A stretch of DNA of 64,000 nt from Rattus norvegicus (GCF_036323735.1 NC_086028.1:41253501-41317500), one strand, 5' to 3'; counted from the first letter of the stretch, positions 22,965 through 36,575 are shown. Notes: generated from the sequence alone by a model not told the origin. Numbers and translations: made by a program.

Positions 22965-23184
22965 AGCAGGCTGAGAAGGTGACTTTCTGGGGAAAGTATT
23001 TGCTATGAGAGAGGACCCAGGTTAGACCTCCTATCAGTGCTCCTGGAGGTAGAAGTTTTCTGAATGGTCCATCAGCCAAGTGTGTGCAGTGGTGGACAAT
23101 GAGACCCTGTCTCAGAAAAGGTAAAGTATAAGGAATGATACCTAAAGCTTTCCTCTGACATCCATCCAAATGTGCACCAACATT

Positions 23185-23190
<6 letters not shown>
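22965..23190 (+). mobile_element. B4-like SINE
   Basis: GAGGACCCAGGTTAGACCTC, GTGTGTGCAGTGGTGGACAA, GAGACCCTGTCTCAGAAAAG, then CTTTCCTCTGACATCCATCC, in B4/B3 order. It ends at a dinucleotide array. Confidence 0.6.

Positions 23191-23272
<82 letters not shown>
23191..23272. repeat. (CT)n(CA)n compound microsatellite
   Basis: About 20 CT units to 23231 and about 20 CA units to 23272, uninterrupted, at the SINE 3' end. Confidence 0.97.
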
Positions 23273-23276
<4 letters not shown>

Positions 23277-24379
23277 TCACACATCAAAAACGTTTTGGTG
23301 GGAGGAAATCCAGTACTAGGTGCTTTTAAGATACTTGGAAAAGATGGAGACTATGTGGTCCCTCCAGTCCAGGATAAAAGGGATATGCTTCAAATCTACT
23401 GTGATCCTGCAGGGACAAGAGTATGGGTTTGTTCATCTATTCTTTTACTCTAGTGGTGAATCCTGGGTTTTCTCTGAATAGCCATGTACACATTTATGTG
23501 GGTTATACAATGTTCTGAGCTCCAGAGGCCCCTAGTATTGCCCTGGGTAATAAACACTGGGCATCCTCTCAGATCATTTGACCCAATCTCTAGAAGACAT
23601 CTGTGATTTGTAAAGGAGCAGAGCATTCTTTTCTCTAGCTTCTGTGAGGCCACTAGAGCATCACGCTGGAGATACAGTGCTATAGAATTGCTGGGAACTG
23701 GATGGAGAATCCAATAGCACAGTGGGAATAAGAGTCATGGAGGGGTGCCTCAAGCAGAATTTCCAAGTCTAGCCAGGCCTGGAGCTAGCTTGAGCTGCCC
23801 TATGAACATCATTGCTGACATAGCTAGGAATGAGTAACTTCAGCTATGTTCTAGCCTGCCTGGGTAAATGTACTAGTCTTTGATGACACAGGTCTATAAG
23901 ACAACAAGAAGGCTGATTCCCCTGAGATAGTCTATTAGATAAAACAATCGGTGTCTTTATCCTGGAGCAGTGATTAACAGGCATCAACATAAATCATAGT
24001 CACCTAGAGGGCTCCTTACAAAACACATCGCTTAATGTTAGCTGGAGATTTGAACATTTGATTAAACAGCTGTGCAGTGATCTATGATATAGATCAAGAT
24101 CAATCTAGATATTAGCTCAAGATGTCAAACAAATAAATACCTACGTTGTCAAGCTGTCTGCTAAATCTGTACGTTTATGGCCTTAAAGTAGTACGCCCTC
24201 AGGAAGTTTCTTACTGCAGTAGACAACAGTCAATACAGAAATAGACAACTGGTCAAAGTGCTGAGAATAGGTGACCTTTGAGCATTCAGCCTAAACAGGA
24301 CATCTGTGTCATACCTTCCAAAACCCAGGAAACACCACGTTTACCTCTAGTTTTGTGCACAAGCTCAAGCCAAAAGATC
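23273..24379. other. Unique intergenic DNA
   Basis: No feature recognised. Confidence 0.4.
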
Positions 24380-24580
24380 AGTCAAAAAACAGTCAAGCAG
24401 TACTAGTTGAGCTTAGGTTAGGAGAGGGGAAAGCAGGACAATGAGAAGGGTATGTGTTGCTGGTATGTAGAGGAGGGAAGAAGGAGATTGGGAGTGCAGA
24501 GGATCAAGATATAATATGAATATGTATGAAGTTGTCATCCATTTATAAAAGCTATTTTTTTTAAAATAAGATAAACAAAA
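24380..24580 (+). mobile_element. Possible old L1 3'UTR tail
   Basis: Purine-rich GGAGGGAAGAAGGAGATTGG followed by GATCAAGATATAATATGAAT, AAGTTGTC and an A-rich end resembles Lx-type L1 3' ends. Weak call. Confidence 0.35.
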
Positions 24581-24693
24581 ACACCTTACTTGTTTTCTGT
24601 TGCCCACAGGCTGATATGATGAAGATATTTTCTTTACTGAAGTTCCTCTTCTCAGATATACCTAGATTTGTGTCAAGTAGACACAACCAGAAA

Positions 24694-24696
<3 letters not shown>

Positions 24697-24743
<47 letters not shown>
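24697..24743. repeat. (AC)n microsatellite
   Basis: About 23 uninterrupted AC units. Confidence 0.97.
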
Positions 24744-25395
<652 letters not shown>

Positions 25396-26915
25396 GTAAA
25401 ATTTGAGACCTACAAATGAGAAATGCGTTGACTGGCATCTTCTGAGTGACAATATCCAAGAATGTTATAATTGGGCCACAGGGTAGATCTATATTTTTAG
25501 TTGATTTTTTTATGAAACTTCATACTCATTTCCATTAGTTTTATGACTATTTTTTACTAAAATCTCAATATTTTATCTTCAGGTATGGCTTCATAGTCAT
25601 CTCCAAGTCTACCACTATGACCAGGAGACAAACAAACTCATGGTCCAGGACATCCATCTCTCAGGGATAGTCCTGATCACCAAGAAAGAGAAAATGGGAG
25701 TTTTCCATCAAGGAAATAGATTCTAAAAAAAGAGAAAAAACTATATAATATCTGACTGAACACAGTGTCCATTGAGGTGACTGGATGTATCTTCATTGTG
25801 CATGAGAAGGTACTCTCTTGTATATCTAGGGCCTGTATCAAAACATATTAAAGAGATGCATCTGAAAAAAATCCATTATAAGGGCAGACAAAGTCCATTC
25901 ACCAGTGCTTTTGACAAGAAAAAGATTGACAGTATAAGTTCTGAGACTGTGAAAATAGGAGGACAGGGAAGGGAGGAGAGAGGACAGGCAGGGAGAAGGA
26001 AAGGGATGGGGGAGGCCCTGTTCTGGGTCATACTTGGTTAGCCGGGATTCTTGGCCATTCTGCACCTCAGCAAGTGTATGAAGCAAGTGAGAATGTTCTT
26101 CGTTTGTGAGAACTCTGCCTTCTAATAATATCTTGATCTTGCAGAGCACTTTGTTTCCCAAGGCCTCAGTGTTCCTGTGATACTTAACATCCTCCTCTTA
26201 AGGGAGAGAAGTGAAGGCTGAAGACATGAGCAAGTGGATGTCCTGGGATGAGTCTAGGAATTAGAATGAATGGAGGCTGAAGTCCTACGGCATCAAGGTT
26301 GACTCCATTATCACACAGCTAGACATTTGAGTCTCAGATGCTGGGATGATCTGTTTCTGAACACTGATGCACACTGCTTTAGGAAGGATGGTCAATCAAA
26401 ATAGCCTTAATCCTCTCTCCTCTCTGGGTTATTACTCCTTCCTTCTCATTCCCAAGGAAAAGTTGACATTGCTCAGGGAGGTGAGGCCATACTTAGTAAT
26501 TCTGATGTATCGTGGTATATGAAACTTTGCATTTCCTTCCATGTGCATTTTAGAAATAATTGTCACAATCCTGTTCTTTGTAATGACAACATAAATAGAA
26601 ATAACCGTTTTGCTGTTTGCCTTGGACTCTGGAGTGGACACAAACCAGATAAGCAAGTTCATTGTCACTGCCATCATAGTAGCAGCTATCAAAAGATAAA
26701 CAAATGACTGAAGGACACAAGGGTGACAAAGCTTGCCTTCTCTTTGGTGCTGGTAGAACATGAGTTCTAGTTTCATGCCTGAGGCTGGGATAACATACCC
26801 TGGCTGAAAGCAACTTAGGGCAGAGAAGGTTTTCTTTAGCTTGCAGTTGAAGGTTACATAGAAGTTCAGAGATGACTATAGTACAGAAATTAGTATCTGT
26901 GGAGTCTGACAGACT
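25396..26915. other. Unique intergenic DNA
   Basis: No gene or confident repeat. A purine-rich block lies near 25962-26012. Confidence 0.4.
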
Positions 26916-26918
26916 ACA

Positions 26919-26972
<54 letters not shown>
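26916..26972. repeat. (CA)n microsatellite
   Basis: About 28 CA units, nearly perfect. Among the longest in the window. Confidence 0.97.
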
Positions 26973-26973
<1 letters not shown>

Positions 26974-27589
26974 AATATCAGGCATGACTGTGGAGGAGGA
27001 AAGAAAAATTATGAGAGCTGAAGATAGAGGAGAAATGTAGCACAATGGTGTCTTCTAATCATGACAAGGACATTGCACTCATTAACCCACAGCATTGTAG
27101 TTGATGCACAAGTCAGGCCAGTCAAGCCAGTGAATACTATAACACAGAACATGAAGGGGCTCGAGAACCTCTATTTCTAGTTGAGGAGCTATGGACAACT
27201 GGTGGCTTCTAGCAGAAGGATAGTTTTCTTTGAGAGTGAAGCCTGGTGAGTTCACCATGCTCTGATACATGGCCTCACAACCATGAGTATGTGGTCAACA
27301 TAAATGACATTTCATGGATATTTACAAGTGGGATAAATAAAGCTGGAATGTGGTGGGGAGGTAGCAGTTGATCTGGGAGAAGTTGAAGGTAAATATGATA
27401 AAATATATTGTATAATAATATGTTAAAAACAACAGTTCAACTTCTGTGGGGAAACCCAGGAAATAGGAAATCAAAGCAGCTGGCCCATGACATCCAGAAT
27501 CAAGAGCAGAGAGAACTGAACATACAAACACGTGATGAGCAGTACAGCACAGGGCTCCTAATGAGGGGTGGTTGCTTCCCAGTTTCAGG
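26973..27589. other. Unique intergenic DNA
   Basis: No feature recognised. Confidence 0.4.
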
Positions 27590-27715
27590 TTGGATCTTCT
27601 TCCATGAATTAAGGCACTCAAGATGATCCCCCAGGTCATCCCCTAATTGGGACAGTCTTTTCAGGGGATTCTAGCTTGTGTCAAGTTGACAATAGTAACC
27701 ATCACAGCAAACCAA
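27590..27715 (-). mobile_element. Fragment of dispersed rodent repeat (MaLR/RMER-like)
   Basis: Contains ATTCTAGCTTGTGTCAAGTT and ends AACCATCACAG. The same end recurs at 29285-29330 and, more diverged, near 33030-33065. Family name uncertain. Confidence 0.5.
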
Positions 27716-27811
27716 TCCATAGTTTTAACACATAAGCACTGGAACTGACAAGGACCTATGTGAGCATCCAGCGCTCACACATATTCAAGTTGTGGTTAAT
27801 GATGCCTGTGT

Positions 27812-27885
27812 GAAAAAAACAAACAAAAAAAAAAAACAAACAAAAAAAAAAAACAAAAACAAACCCCCCCCCAAAAAAAAAAAAC
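27812..27885. repeat. A-rich (AAAC)n tract with embedded C9
   Basis: Long A runs punctuated by single C, then nine C and twelve A. Confidence 0.9.
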
Positions 27886-28449
27886 CAAGTCATGGTGACT
27901 GCAAGAAAGTCTGGATAAAAGTCCAACTTGAAGGCAGCAGTCTAGTTGTAGATATTTTTTCTTCCTGTGAACTCTAGCTACATAGTCAACTCTTTCATCT
28001 TGAAACTGTAACCAGAAAACCTCTTCTCTGATGTTTCTCTAACTCATCAGGATCTTTGCAGACTTTGTCACTAACTCCTTTTTAAAACATGTGTCACCTT
28101 AAGTAGAATGATTTATGTGGCTGATACCTTTCCTCAAGACAAACTTTGACTCTCCACATTAACTGTATTTTCTCTGGTTTCGAGAACTGAATGCTTGGTA
28201 CACAGAGAGTTTTCATGACTACAGGGAAAGTGAGATCACTATGGGAACATTTTTCTGAGAGACAGTAACTGTGAGGTCAAAAGCATGGCACTTTCTTTTC
28301 TGGGAAATGTTTACCTACTGTGACTCACAGCATCTCTGTCCATAGGAGAAAGAGCAGCCCCAAACTAAGCCGTTGTGTGAGAATTTCAGCAATGGCCTTT
28401 GTAAGACACAGGTTTTAGGAGTTATAGTCTTAAGCCCCTATTTAGAAAG
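27886..28449. other. Unique intergenic DNA
   Basis: No feature recognised. Confidence 0.4.
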
Positions 28450-28645
28450 GACACAAAGCTATATCCAGGTGTGGTGCTACAAGCTTAGAGAACTTGGTAG
28501 CCTGAGGCAGGGGCATCAGGAATTTCCAGCCAGTTTGGGCTACATAGCATGACGCTATCTCTAAAATAAAAAGTAAGCATAACAAAGAAAATAAAACAAA
28601 AAAAAAAAAGAAACAAACAAACAAAAACAACAATAATAAAAACCC
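28450..28645 (+). mobile_element. B1 SINE with A-rich tail
   Basis: CCAGGTGTGGTGCTACAAGC, GCCTGAGGCAGGGGCATCAG, CCAGTTTGGGCTACATAGCA, CTATCTCTAAAATAAA, then an (AAAC)n-like tail to about 28645. Confidence 0.8.
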
Positions 28646-28899
28646 TCAATTCCTTCCAGACTCATCCCACCTAATACTTCCTCCAACTTGGTGTCATTAA
28701 ATAATAATAATAATCCACTGAGTCTCAGTCTGGCTTGTGCTGACCATATCCTGGGCATGTAGTACCATCCACTGGAGCATGGCTGAACAAGGAGAAGCCA
28801 CATAGACAACCATCATCAACAACAATAAAAACCAAAACAAAACCCTTTGCCTCTTGCAGAATCCATCAGCTGTCAAAAGCTCCTGAGTTATGGCTAGGA

Positions 28900-29335
28900 C
28901 TGTGACTCCTTAGGATTTCTATTGCTGCAATGAATCACTGTGACCAAAAGACAAAAAAGCAAATTGGGAAGAAAAGAAGTTAGTAGGCTTACATTTCCAC
29001 ATTGTAGTTTATCACTGAAGGAAGCCAGGACAGAAACTCAAACAGATCAGTAATCTGGAGGCAGAAGGTGATACAGAAGCCAAGAAAGGGTGTTGCTTAC
29101 TGTCTTGCTCCCTATGGCTTAATCAGCATACTTGTAAAACCCAGCACCCAGGTTCTCAGGGATGGCATGGCACTACCTGCAAACCACTGAGCCCTGCGCC
29201 ATCAATTACTAATTAAGAAAATGCCCTACAGTCAGATCTTACAGAGGCATTTTCTCAATTGATGTTCCTTCTTTTCAAATTATTCTAGCTTGTGTCAAGT
29301 TGACATATAGGAGATTAGTCAATACAGCTGGTAAG
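28900..29335 (-). mobile_element. Dispersed rodent LTR-like repeat, long copy
   Basis: Starts GATTTCTATTGCTGCAATGA and ends CTAGCTTGTGTCAAGTTGAC, with AAGGAAGCCAGGACAGAAAC and ACTAATTAAGAAAATGCCCT between. This is the antisense of the repeat at 40520-40915. MaLR/RMER affiliation is tentative. Confidence 0.6.
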
Positions 29336-29388
29336 CCCTGTATTTTACTCAAAACACATTCCCATTAGTGTTAGAATCAGGGAATCTG

Positions 29389-29560
29389 GCTTGAGAGATA
29401 GCTCAGTGGTTAACAGCACTGGCTGCTCTTACAAAGGACCTCGGTTTGATTCGTAGTATCCATGTAGCCACTCAAAACCACCTATAACTCCAGTCCTAGA
29501 GTATCCAACATCCTCTTGTAGCCTCCACAGACACCAAACATGCTAGTCTTGGACAAATGA
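29389..29560 (+). mobile_element. B2/B3 SINE
   Basis: GGCTTGAGAGATAGCTCAGT, GCACTGGCTGCTCTTACAAA, CGGTTTGATTCGTAGTATCC, and ACTCCAGTCCTAGAGTATCC: B3 landmarks in order. Confidence 0.8.
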
Positions 29561-29716
29561 CAGCAAAACCATCATTCACACTGAAACAAAAAGACCAGGG
29601 ACTGTGAAGCTCCACCGTTCCACGTTGGGTACACACTCACACACACTACGTACCTACGATGCACTAAGACTTACAGTAAGCACTGAGTATTTAAGAGTGT
29701 GTACATCAAAAGAAAG

Positions 29717-30040
29717 GCTGGGAAGAAGGCTCAGTTGGAAAAGCGTTTCTTAGGTAAACACGAGAACACACACTCAACATTCATAATCAGCCGAACAACA
29801 ACAACAACAACAAAAGTCAGAGCTGATGGCTTGCACTAAGAATTCTTGACTGAAGAGGCAGATCCCCAGTGCTCTCTGGCAAAGAAGCCTATTCAAGCCA
29901 CAGGGCTCCAGGCCAATGAGGAAGACCCTACCTTAAATAACAAGGTGGATCGCTACTAACCAAAGAAGTGGAGATTGGCCTCTAACCCCTACACACAGGT
30001 GCAACACACAGGTTCATTAACACACAGAGAGGAAAGAAAC
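29717..30040 (+). mobile_element. B4-like composite SINE
   Basis: Head GGCTGGGAAGAAGGCTCAGT, a short (ACA)n, then AGGCAGATCCCCAGTGCTCT, GGAAGACCCTACCTTAAATA, and GGCCTCTAACCCCTACACAC. Confidence 0.6.
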
Positions 30041-30940
30041 ATTACATTAAAATTAAAACAAATAAACGAAAAGCTAAAGTACGCACAAATAGTAAAAGAA
30101 AATCAAATGGAAAGTTGGTCTCTTTAGTGTTTGGAAACACTGCTGTGTTATTTCTTTTAGTTCATACACTAAGTCAGAAAACTCACTTTACTTCAAACAC
30201 TGCATGCTGTGCTTGGACTTCCTGCTTTGGCTAAAGTCCCCGGCACTAGAATTTAATATCCTTTAGAAGAAAACCGTGTGCTGTGTATCATCGATTCCTG
30301 ACTCCTAAACACAGTGCTTGGAACGAGGCTTCATAGTAAATACTTAAAAAGAATATTACACGGTCAGCCTGTGACGACGCACACCTGAGCCTCTCACTGT
30401 GGACTCTGCTCTGGTAGAATACATTGTCTCTTCTGCAGAGAAGAAGCAGGGATGGGGAGGTTTCCAAAGAACTGGAACACAGCCCCATAGCCAGCACACA
30501 GTTTTCTCTCAAAAGACACACCAATTCACACACCAGTTATCTCCTGAACAGGTCCTTCTCACCAGAGATGTTCAGGGTCTCTTACACAGTATTAGACTCT
30601 AACCCACAATTTAGGGACAAAGATCTCAAGACTCGCAAATCTTAGATAATTTCCTAGTTTCTAGTGGCATCAGCAGTTGAGATTTAAACCAATTCTTACC
30701 CCACGGAGAGGCCTGTTGTGTTAGACACAAATTGAAATAAGCAAGCCAAAATGTAGCTAAAGGACATGTTCCCAATTCTTTATAAGGAAAAAATTCTCCC
30801 AAACCAGTCAGAAAACTTTGAAAATGACCCAACCAACCAATAAGCTAGATATCTTATTCTTTCGTTGGGTCCATTCTAGGTGGGGTAAATTGTCTCATAA
30901 TTATATTTTCTACTTTTACATCTGGGTAAAACTTCTTGTT
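30041..30940. other. Unique intergenic DNA
   Basis: No feature recognised. Confidence 0.4.
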
Positions 30941-31120
30941 TGGATTGGAAGACATGATCAGCTGTTAAGGGCACCCACTGCTCCTATGGAGGACTAAAAT
31001 TTTGTTCCTTGTGCCCATTTAGGGCAGTTCACAACCATCTTCTAGCTCCAGGGATGAGACCTCCTCCCCTGGCCTATGTGGGGCACCCACAGGAGCATAC
31101 ACATACGTGTTAGAGAGGTC
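30941..31120 (+). mobile_element. B3-like SINE
   Basis: GATCAGCTGTTAAGGGCACC, CACTGCTCCTATGGAGGACT, TTCACAACCATCTTCTAGCT, and ACCTCCTCCCCTGGCCTATG. Confidence 0.65.
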
Positions 31121-31727
31121 TCAATAACACATCCCTTAATTCGCCTTCCTTCCTGGTGCAAAAGTTAAATTTTCTGCTACCAAATTATATAATATGTGAA
31201 AAAGGAACCTGCACACTGTACTCAAAAGCTCTTTAGATCTGGAAGAACTCAGAAGAGGGGCTTCTCCAAGGGGAGCTTGAGGTTGTTCATTTGCATAAGT
31301 CTTCTGGCTTCTGGTCACCTTAAGCAGGTAACTCTAGTATTTAATGTTTCATGAAAGTAGAATGCCATGGGCCCCTACAGAGCCAGGAAACTCGTTCCTC
31401 CTGCCTCATTTTTTTTCCTAATATTTTGTTGTCTAGACATGCCTGAAATCTTTAATCCACCAGGCTTAGCACCCCCTAGTGACTGGGATCACACGTCTAT
31501 TCTGAAGGTAAAAGAAATGATACCCTGAACACTAAGAGCTCACCCACATGTGTGCCTCCTGGCACTGCCTCACCCTGGCCCTGGATAGAAGACTTGATAG
31601 AAAGAAGTCTCTCTTACATACATCTCTCCTACTTGTCCTGAATTACCTGTTTCCTTCTATTAAGTTTTGTAGTCGTGTATTCTCAGAAGAGCTATGAAAA
31701 TTCATAAGTTAGATCCTAATGAGAAGA
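31121..31727. other. Unique intergenic DNA
   Basis: No feature recognised. Confidence 0.4.
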
Positions 31728-32096
31728 TATGGTGGTTTGAATGAAAATGTCTCCCATAGGCTCATAGGGTGCGGCATTGTTAGGAGGCATGGCCTTGTTG
31801 GAGGAGGTATGTTCTTGCTGGTGTTAGTTTGTCACTTGGGGGGCGTGGGGGGCTTGGGTGTTTTAAATGCTCAAACTAGGCCCAGTATCTCTCTCTTCCT
31901 GCTGACTGGGGATCAGGATGTACAACTCTCAACTCTCCAGCACATCATGTCTGCCTATGTACTTCCCACTTCCTGTCATGGCAGTAATAGAGTAAACCTA
32001 TGAACCTGTAAGCCAGCCCCAATTAAATGTTGCCTTTTATAAGAGTTGTCATGATCATGGTGTCTCTTCACAGCAATGAAACCCTAACTAAGACAC
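31728..32096 (+). mobile_element. MaLR LTR, ORR1-like
   Basis: ATATGGTGGTTTGAATGAAA at the start, GAGGCATGGCCTTGTTGGAG, GAACCTGTAAGCCAGCCCCA, AATTAAATGTTGCC, CATGGTGTCTCTTCACAGCA, and the end ACCCTAACTAAGACA. These are the ordered landmarks of rodent ORR1-type MaLR LTRs. No internal region is attached. Confidence 0.75.
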
Positions 32097-32739
32097 AAGG
32101 CAATAAATGAATTTCAGGACAAAATCCTCCTGGGTCTCCTGTAAAGGGCATTTCACTCACAGATGCTCATCCTTGGAACAGCTGGATACCCCCTCCAACT
32201 GAAGCATCTCACCACCTCTGTTTATCTTATCTCTGGAGTCATGATCAAGTCTGCCTTACAGCAATCACCATTCCAGGTTCCTGGAGTTTATATCCTTCAA
32301 AGTAACTCTGAACTCCCCTAAGATTGTGGGATTTAGCAATATGTCTAGCAGAATGACAATAGGCTCTCATCTAGGATGTATGATCACCTCAGACTCAGGG
32401 TTTTTGCCTAGATTTACAGAAGCTGCATAAAATCCCTTGTGTGAAACAGTTTTACAATCCAATCAGAAAGCAGCTGGTCACCCCCATAACCCTCTTGTCA
32501 CTAAAGCGCCTGTAATCACATCATGACTGGCAGGTCAATACTGTAGCATACAGGGTCTAGTGCTGAGTTATAACTGTCAATGTTTTTTCCCACACAGAAG
32601 TCACAGAGAGTTACTAAATAGAAGGTGCTTTTTACAGAAAGTACTAGGTTCTCATTTGGGTCCATGGAGAAATTAAAGTCAGATGTAAACTTCAGGTTGC
32701 CACATTCATTTCATAACTATCTCCTTTATTGATGGATCA
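32097..32739. other. Unique intergenic DNA
   Basis: No feature recognised. Confidence 0.4.
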
Positions 32740-33070
32740 GTAATTTTTTCTTTGCTGTGACTGACAAAATACCTGATCAAAACAGCTTAAGGAAGGAGGA
32801 ATACAGTCCATCAGGGTGAGGAAGGTATGGTGACAGGAACAAGAGGTATCTGGTCACATTGCATCCCCAATCAGGAAGTTAGAGAGAAATAAAAAACTGC
32901 TGCTTTCTCCATTTTGTTAAGTTGAAGACCTAGCCCATTTCATGCAGGGTGGTTCCTCCCACCTCAACTAACCAAGTCTAGAAATTCTCTCACAGACATG
33001 CCCTGAGTATCATGTCTCTTCGTGATTCTAGATGCTGTCAAGTTCATATTCAGTAGTAACCATCACAATT
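32740..33070 (-). mobile_element. Dispersed rodent repeat (MaLR/RMER-like), long copy
   Basis: TTTGCTGTGACTGACAAAAT, GAGGAATACAGTCCATCAGG, GTCACATTGCATCCCCAATC, CTCACAGACATGCCCTGAG and the end AGTAACCATCACAA follow the common rodent repeat of this shape. Family tentative. Confidence 0.5.
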
Positions 33071-34320
33071 GAAAGTGACTTTCAGCTAAGATCTCATCCA
33101 ACAGAAGCCTAAGCCTCATATGGATTTTAGGAACAACAGGACTGTGATAACTGTACCGATGATAATGGAGCAATAATACTGCCAAGCCCTGCTGAGCCAA
33201 GAGACCACTCCTAAAATGTAGACCATCATTTCCAATTGAGTTGGCTTCCTAGAGAGAAGAGGGTACCACTAGTGAGCCATCTTGCTTCCTTGCCCTCAGC
33301 ATCAAAGTCTTGAGTCTCCTTCAGGACCAGGACTGAGGCAATGTAAGACCAGCCACAGCTCAACTGGGCCATGTCATTATGCAGACTCACAGTTCTCATC
33401 AGTGCCTCAAAGACAGACCTCTTGTTCTGTCCCTCTGAACACTGTGTCTCCGTCTCCAAGACGAGGAGAGAATTCTCAGCGAAGTCATGAATTTTTTTTT
33501 CTGCTTTTTAATTTGTTCATCCATTTTGCCTTTATCTTTTTTTTTAATTGGCATGTTAGGATGAATGGAAGCATGGTTTATTAGTACTCCCAAGATTGTG
33601 AATGGCTTTCCCCCTAAAGTTTCAGTTCCAGTACCCTCTATAGTACATTAATAACCAAGGTATACTGAAATTAAAGCATGTCTACAATGAAATATGGTTC
33701 CCAAATTGTTTTTCTTGTGTGAGGGATGTTTGTTCTGCTCCAGCTACTTTTAAATTGAGAATTCAAGACCCAGGCATGAAAAAGCCAAATTACATGATTA
33801 CAAAGTTCCCTAATCCCTCTTGGCCCAGGGATGATCCCGGCATCCTTCACAGTATTAAACAAAGTGAACACGGCACTTGGATACTCAATGGGAGACAGTT
33901 ATGGTAGGGTTTCTTGGAGTTTGTCTGCTGTAGAGCTGGACCATTGAACAGTGGACCTTGCCCTCTCCACTGCAGAGTACACTGGGGAGACAGACAGGGA
34001 GTGCTTAAGCTCCTTGAGGTATCATCTTGCGTCTCCAGAACTTTGCTCAGACTCCACAGAGAGCACAGTACTTTCTGTTGAATCAATTGCATTACACCTT
34101 TATTGCCTCGTTTTTCACCTTGTTTTAGAGATTATTACTCGGACGAGTCTCAGTGAATTGGAAATGAGTAAGAAGGAATCACTTTAAGACTCACTAGGAA
34201 GATGTGTTTTCCTGGCAACCACCTACAAATGTGCTTATACTATGAATAAACTAAGTTTTATCTTGTTTATGTCAAGAATAGCAGGAAATAATTCTCCAAT
34301 ATGCATACAATCAAAAAGGC
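33071..34320. other. Unique intergenic DNA
   Basis: No gene or repeat confidently recognised. T-rich block at about 33488-33546. Confidence 0.4.
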
Positions 34321-34330
34321 CTTATTAGGG

Positions 34331-34444
34331 TCTCCCTCTCTCTCTAGGTTTCTTTCTCTCCCTCTCTCCCTCCCTCCCTTCCTCTCCCCCTACCCCTCTG
34401 TCTTCTTTCTGTCTGTCTCTGTCTCTGTCTCATCTCTGTCTCTG

Positions 34445-34475
<31 letters not shown>

Positions 34476-34514
34476 GTCTCTCTCTGTCTGTGTCTGTGTC
34501 TCTGTCTCTCTAGC
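34331..34514. repeat. Pyrimidine-rich (TC)n/(TCTG)n array
   Basis: Almost pure T/C with G only in TCTG units: a degenerate tetranucleotide-hexanucleotide array. Confidence 0.93.
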
Positions 34515-34527
34515 TCGTTCCTTCTGG

Positions 34528-34575
<48 letters not shown>
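34528..34575. repeat. (GT)n microsatellite
   Basis: About 24 GT units, adjacent to the pyrimidine array. Confidence 0.97.
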
Positions 34576-34578
<3 letters not shown>

Positions 34579-34639
34579 CATGCTTACAAGTACCCATGCA
34601 TGACTGAAATATACTTGTGTATACATGCATGCAAAAGTC

Positions 34640-34805
34640 AGAATCAGGCACAGGTGTTGTGCCTCAGGAGCCCTCCATCTTATTATTTGAAACAGAGTCT
34701 ATCACTGTGTCCTGTACCTTACCCACTGGACTAGACTGTCTGAATATCCTCTCTCTGTCTCCATGATATTGGAGTTAGGAACATGCACCACCATGCTTGG
34801 CTTTG
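34640..34805 (-). mobile_element. B1-related/B4-like SINE, diverged
   Basis: TTTGAAACAGAGTCTATCAC and GTTAGGAACATGCACCACCA followed by TGCTTGGCTTT are B1-type antisense landmarks. The left side includes the common GCCTCAGGAGCCCTCCATCT segment. Confidence 0.55.
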
Positions 34806-35829
34806 TTAAATGGGTGCACATGTCCTTCTACTAGCTTGGCAAGTACTTTACTAATAGGGTTATCAGTATAGCCTCTATGTTAGGGATTCCTAAACAAGAG
34901 ACAAGAGACAAGAGATGCCAAATGAGAGAACCTGGTTTGTATGGAGAGATGAGATTTTGTCAATTTAACATTGCAAGGACAGCCACAGCTGACATTTTCA
35001 CATCCTTCTCTGTATTTTAGTTGTTCCACAAACACCCATCACTGGTCCTTGTAATACCTGGGCCAAGGACACATCATGAATTCAAAGCTTCACAGAACCC
35101 CAGAAGTACATTTTTTGTCTACTTGGTCCACAGCTTCTGTGACATTTTGAATGTTTTCAATCAAAAAAACAAAATAATAACAGTGCTTTAATTGATAAGG
35201 AGACACTGGCTGCAACCAGCAGAAGAAGCTCCTGGGTGCTCAGGAGGACATCTTGGAGAAGAAGAAAAGGTGAAAGAGAAGAGGAGGGGGAAGGGGAAGA
35301 AAGGGGGAAGAAACAGGCTGAGACAGAAGAAGGATGAGGTCTCAGGAGAGGCTGCTAGCCAGTAAGTCCTGCTTCAATTGAGAAAAAGGCATTTGCAAAA
35401 CAGGAAGATGTGTTTGGAGGGAAATGCCTGGTAGACAAAGCCATGCTCCTTGACTTGTTCACTTACTCAGGGAAGGGAGGGCTTAAGGATTTAGTAGACA
35501 GAGCCAAAGATGCCCTGCCTGCAGTGAGACAGACCTGTTCTCTCCCTACACTGCTCAGCTTTCCCTTGCACACCTTGTACACAATGGGAAAAGGCAGGAG
35601 AGCCACATTGAGCCTGGGAATCAAGCAAGAAAGAAAAGATCCCAAGTAGACTGAGTGTTTCACAGCAGGGATAAAATCTTTTGCTTTTAAAGTTAGATCA
35701 GAGAAACATTAATAGGTCAGCTATAAGGCACTGTCCTGATGGGTGAAGAGGTGACCAAGGAGTCATCTGGATGTCAAGTGTGGCCACCTACATACCTGCC
35801 ATGTGCCTGACACAAAATGGGGTCTGAAA

Positions 35830-35831
<2 letters not shown>
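34806..35831. other. Unique intergenic DNA with a purine-rich block
   Basis: Strongly purine-rich A/G sequence at about 35253-35316. Otherwise nothing recognised. Confidence 0.4.

Positions 35832-35885
<54 letters not shown>
35832..35885. repeat. (CA)n microsatellite
   Basis: About 27 uninterrupted CA units. Confidence 0.97.
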
Positions 35886-35888
<3 letters not shown>

Positions 35889-36145
35889 TGTAAACCTTCT
35901 AGGTGAACGTTTTCATTTCTACTTGAATAAAGTAGTTATAAACTATTTGCACATAAGAAAGCTCAGACAAGCAGGAACTGGCAAGAAATAGGTAGTTTTC
36001 TATCAGATATCTGAAAATCTTACATATATTTTTTGAAATTAACTTTCTTCTTACATTTCTACTTAGAAAACAAGAAAATATTAAATGCAGTGGAATCTCT
36101 GTCCTCACTTGACCACCACAGCACTTCCCCCATCCCACCATACCC

Positions 36146-36208
<63 letters not shown>

Positions 36209-36217
36209 ATCTATCTA
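36146..36217. repeat. (ATCT)n tetranucleotide repeat
   Basis: About 16 perfect ATCT units and then imperfect ones. Confidence 0.97.
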
Positions 36218-36278
36218 CCTCTTTCTCTTTCCTCTCTGAGAAAGAAACCCAACATAGATGGGTATCCATCCCTCTGTT

Positions 36279-36575
36279 GTAGTTTGACTGTGAAATGCCT
36301 CTATGGCTGAAGTGTCTGAACATTCTTTTCCAGCAGGAGGCACTGCTCTGGAAGGTGTAGAATCTTAAGTGAGAATCTTGCTGGAGGAAATGAGTCACAC
36401 AAGGTGGGCTTAGAGACTTTCTAGCGTGGCCACACTGTCTCTAAGCTCTCTGCTTCCTCAATGCGATGCAATGTGATCAGATTCCTCTTGATCCTAGCAC
36501 TGTGCCTTTTCCCATAATGGGCTCAAAATATGAGACTAAATCAATTCTTCTTGCTTTGTTTTTTTTTAATTACAA
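36279..36575 (+). mobile_element. MaLR LTR, MT-like
   Basis: TGTTGTAGTTTGACTGTGAA at the start, GAATCTTGCTGGAGGAAATG, CTCTCTGCTTCCTCAATGCG, and GAGACTAAATCAATTCTTCT near the end follow MT/MST-type LTR order. Confidence 0.55.
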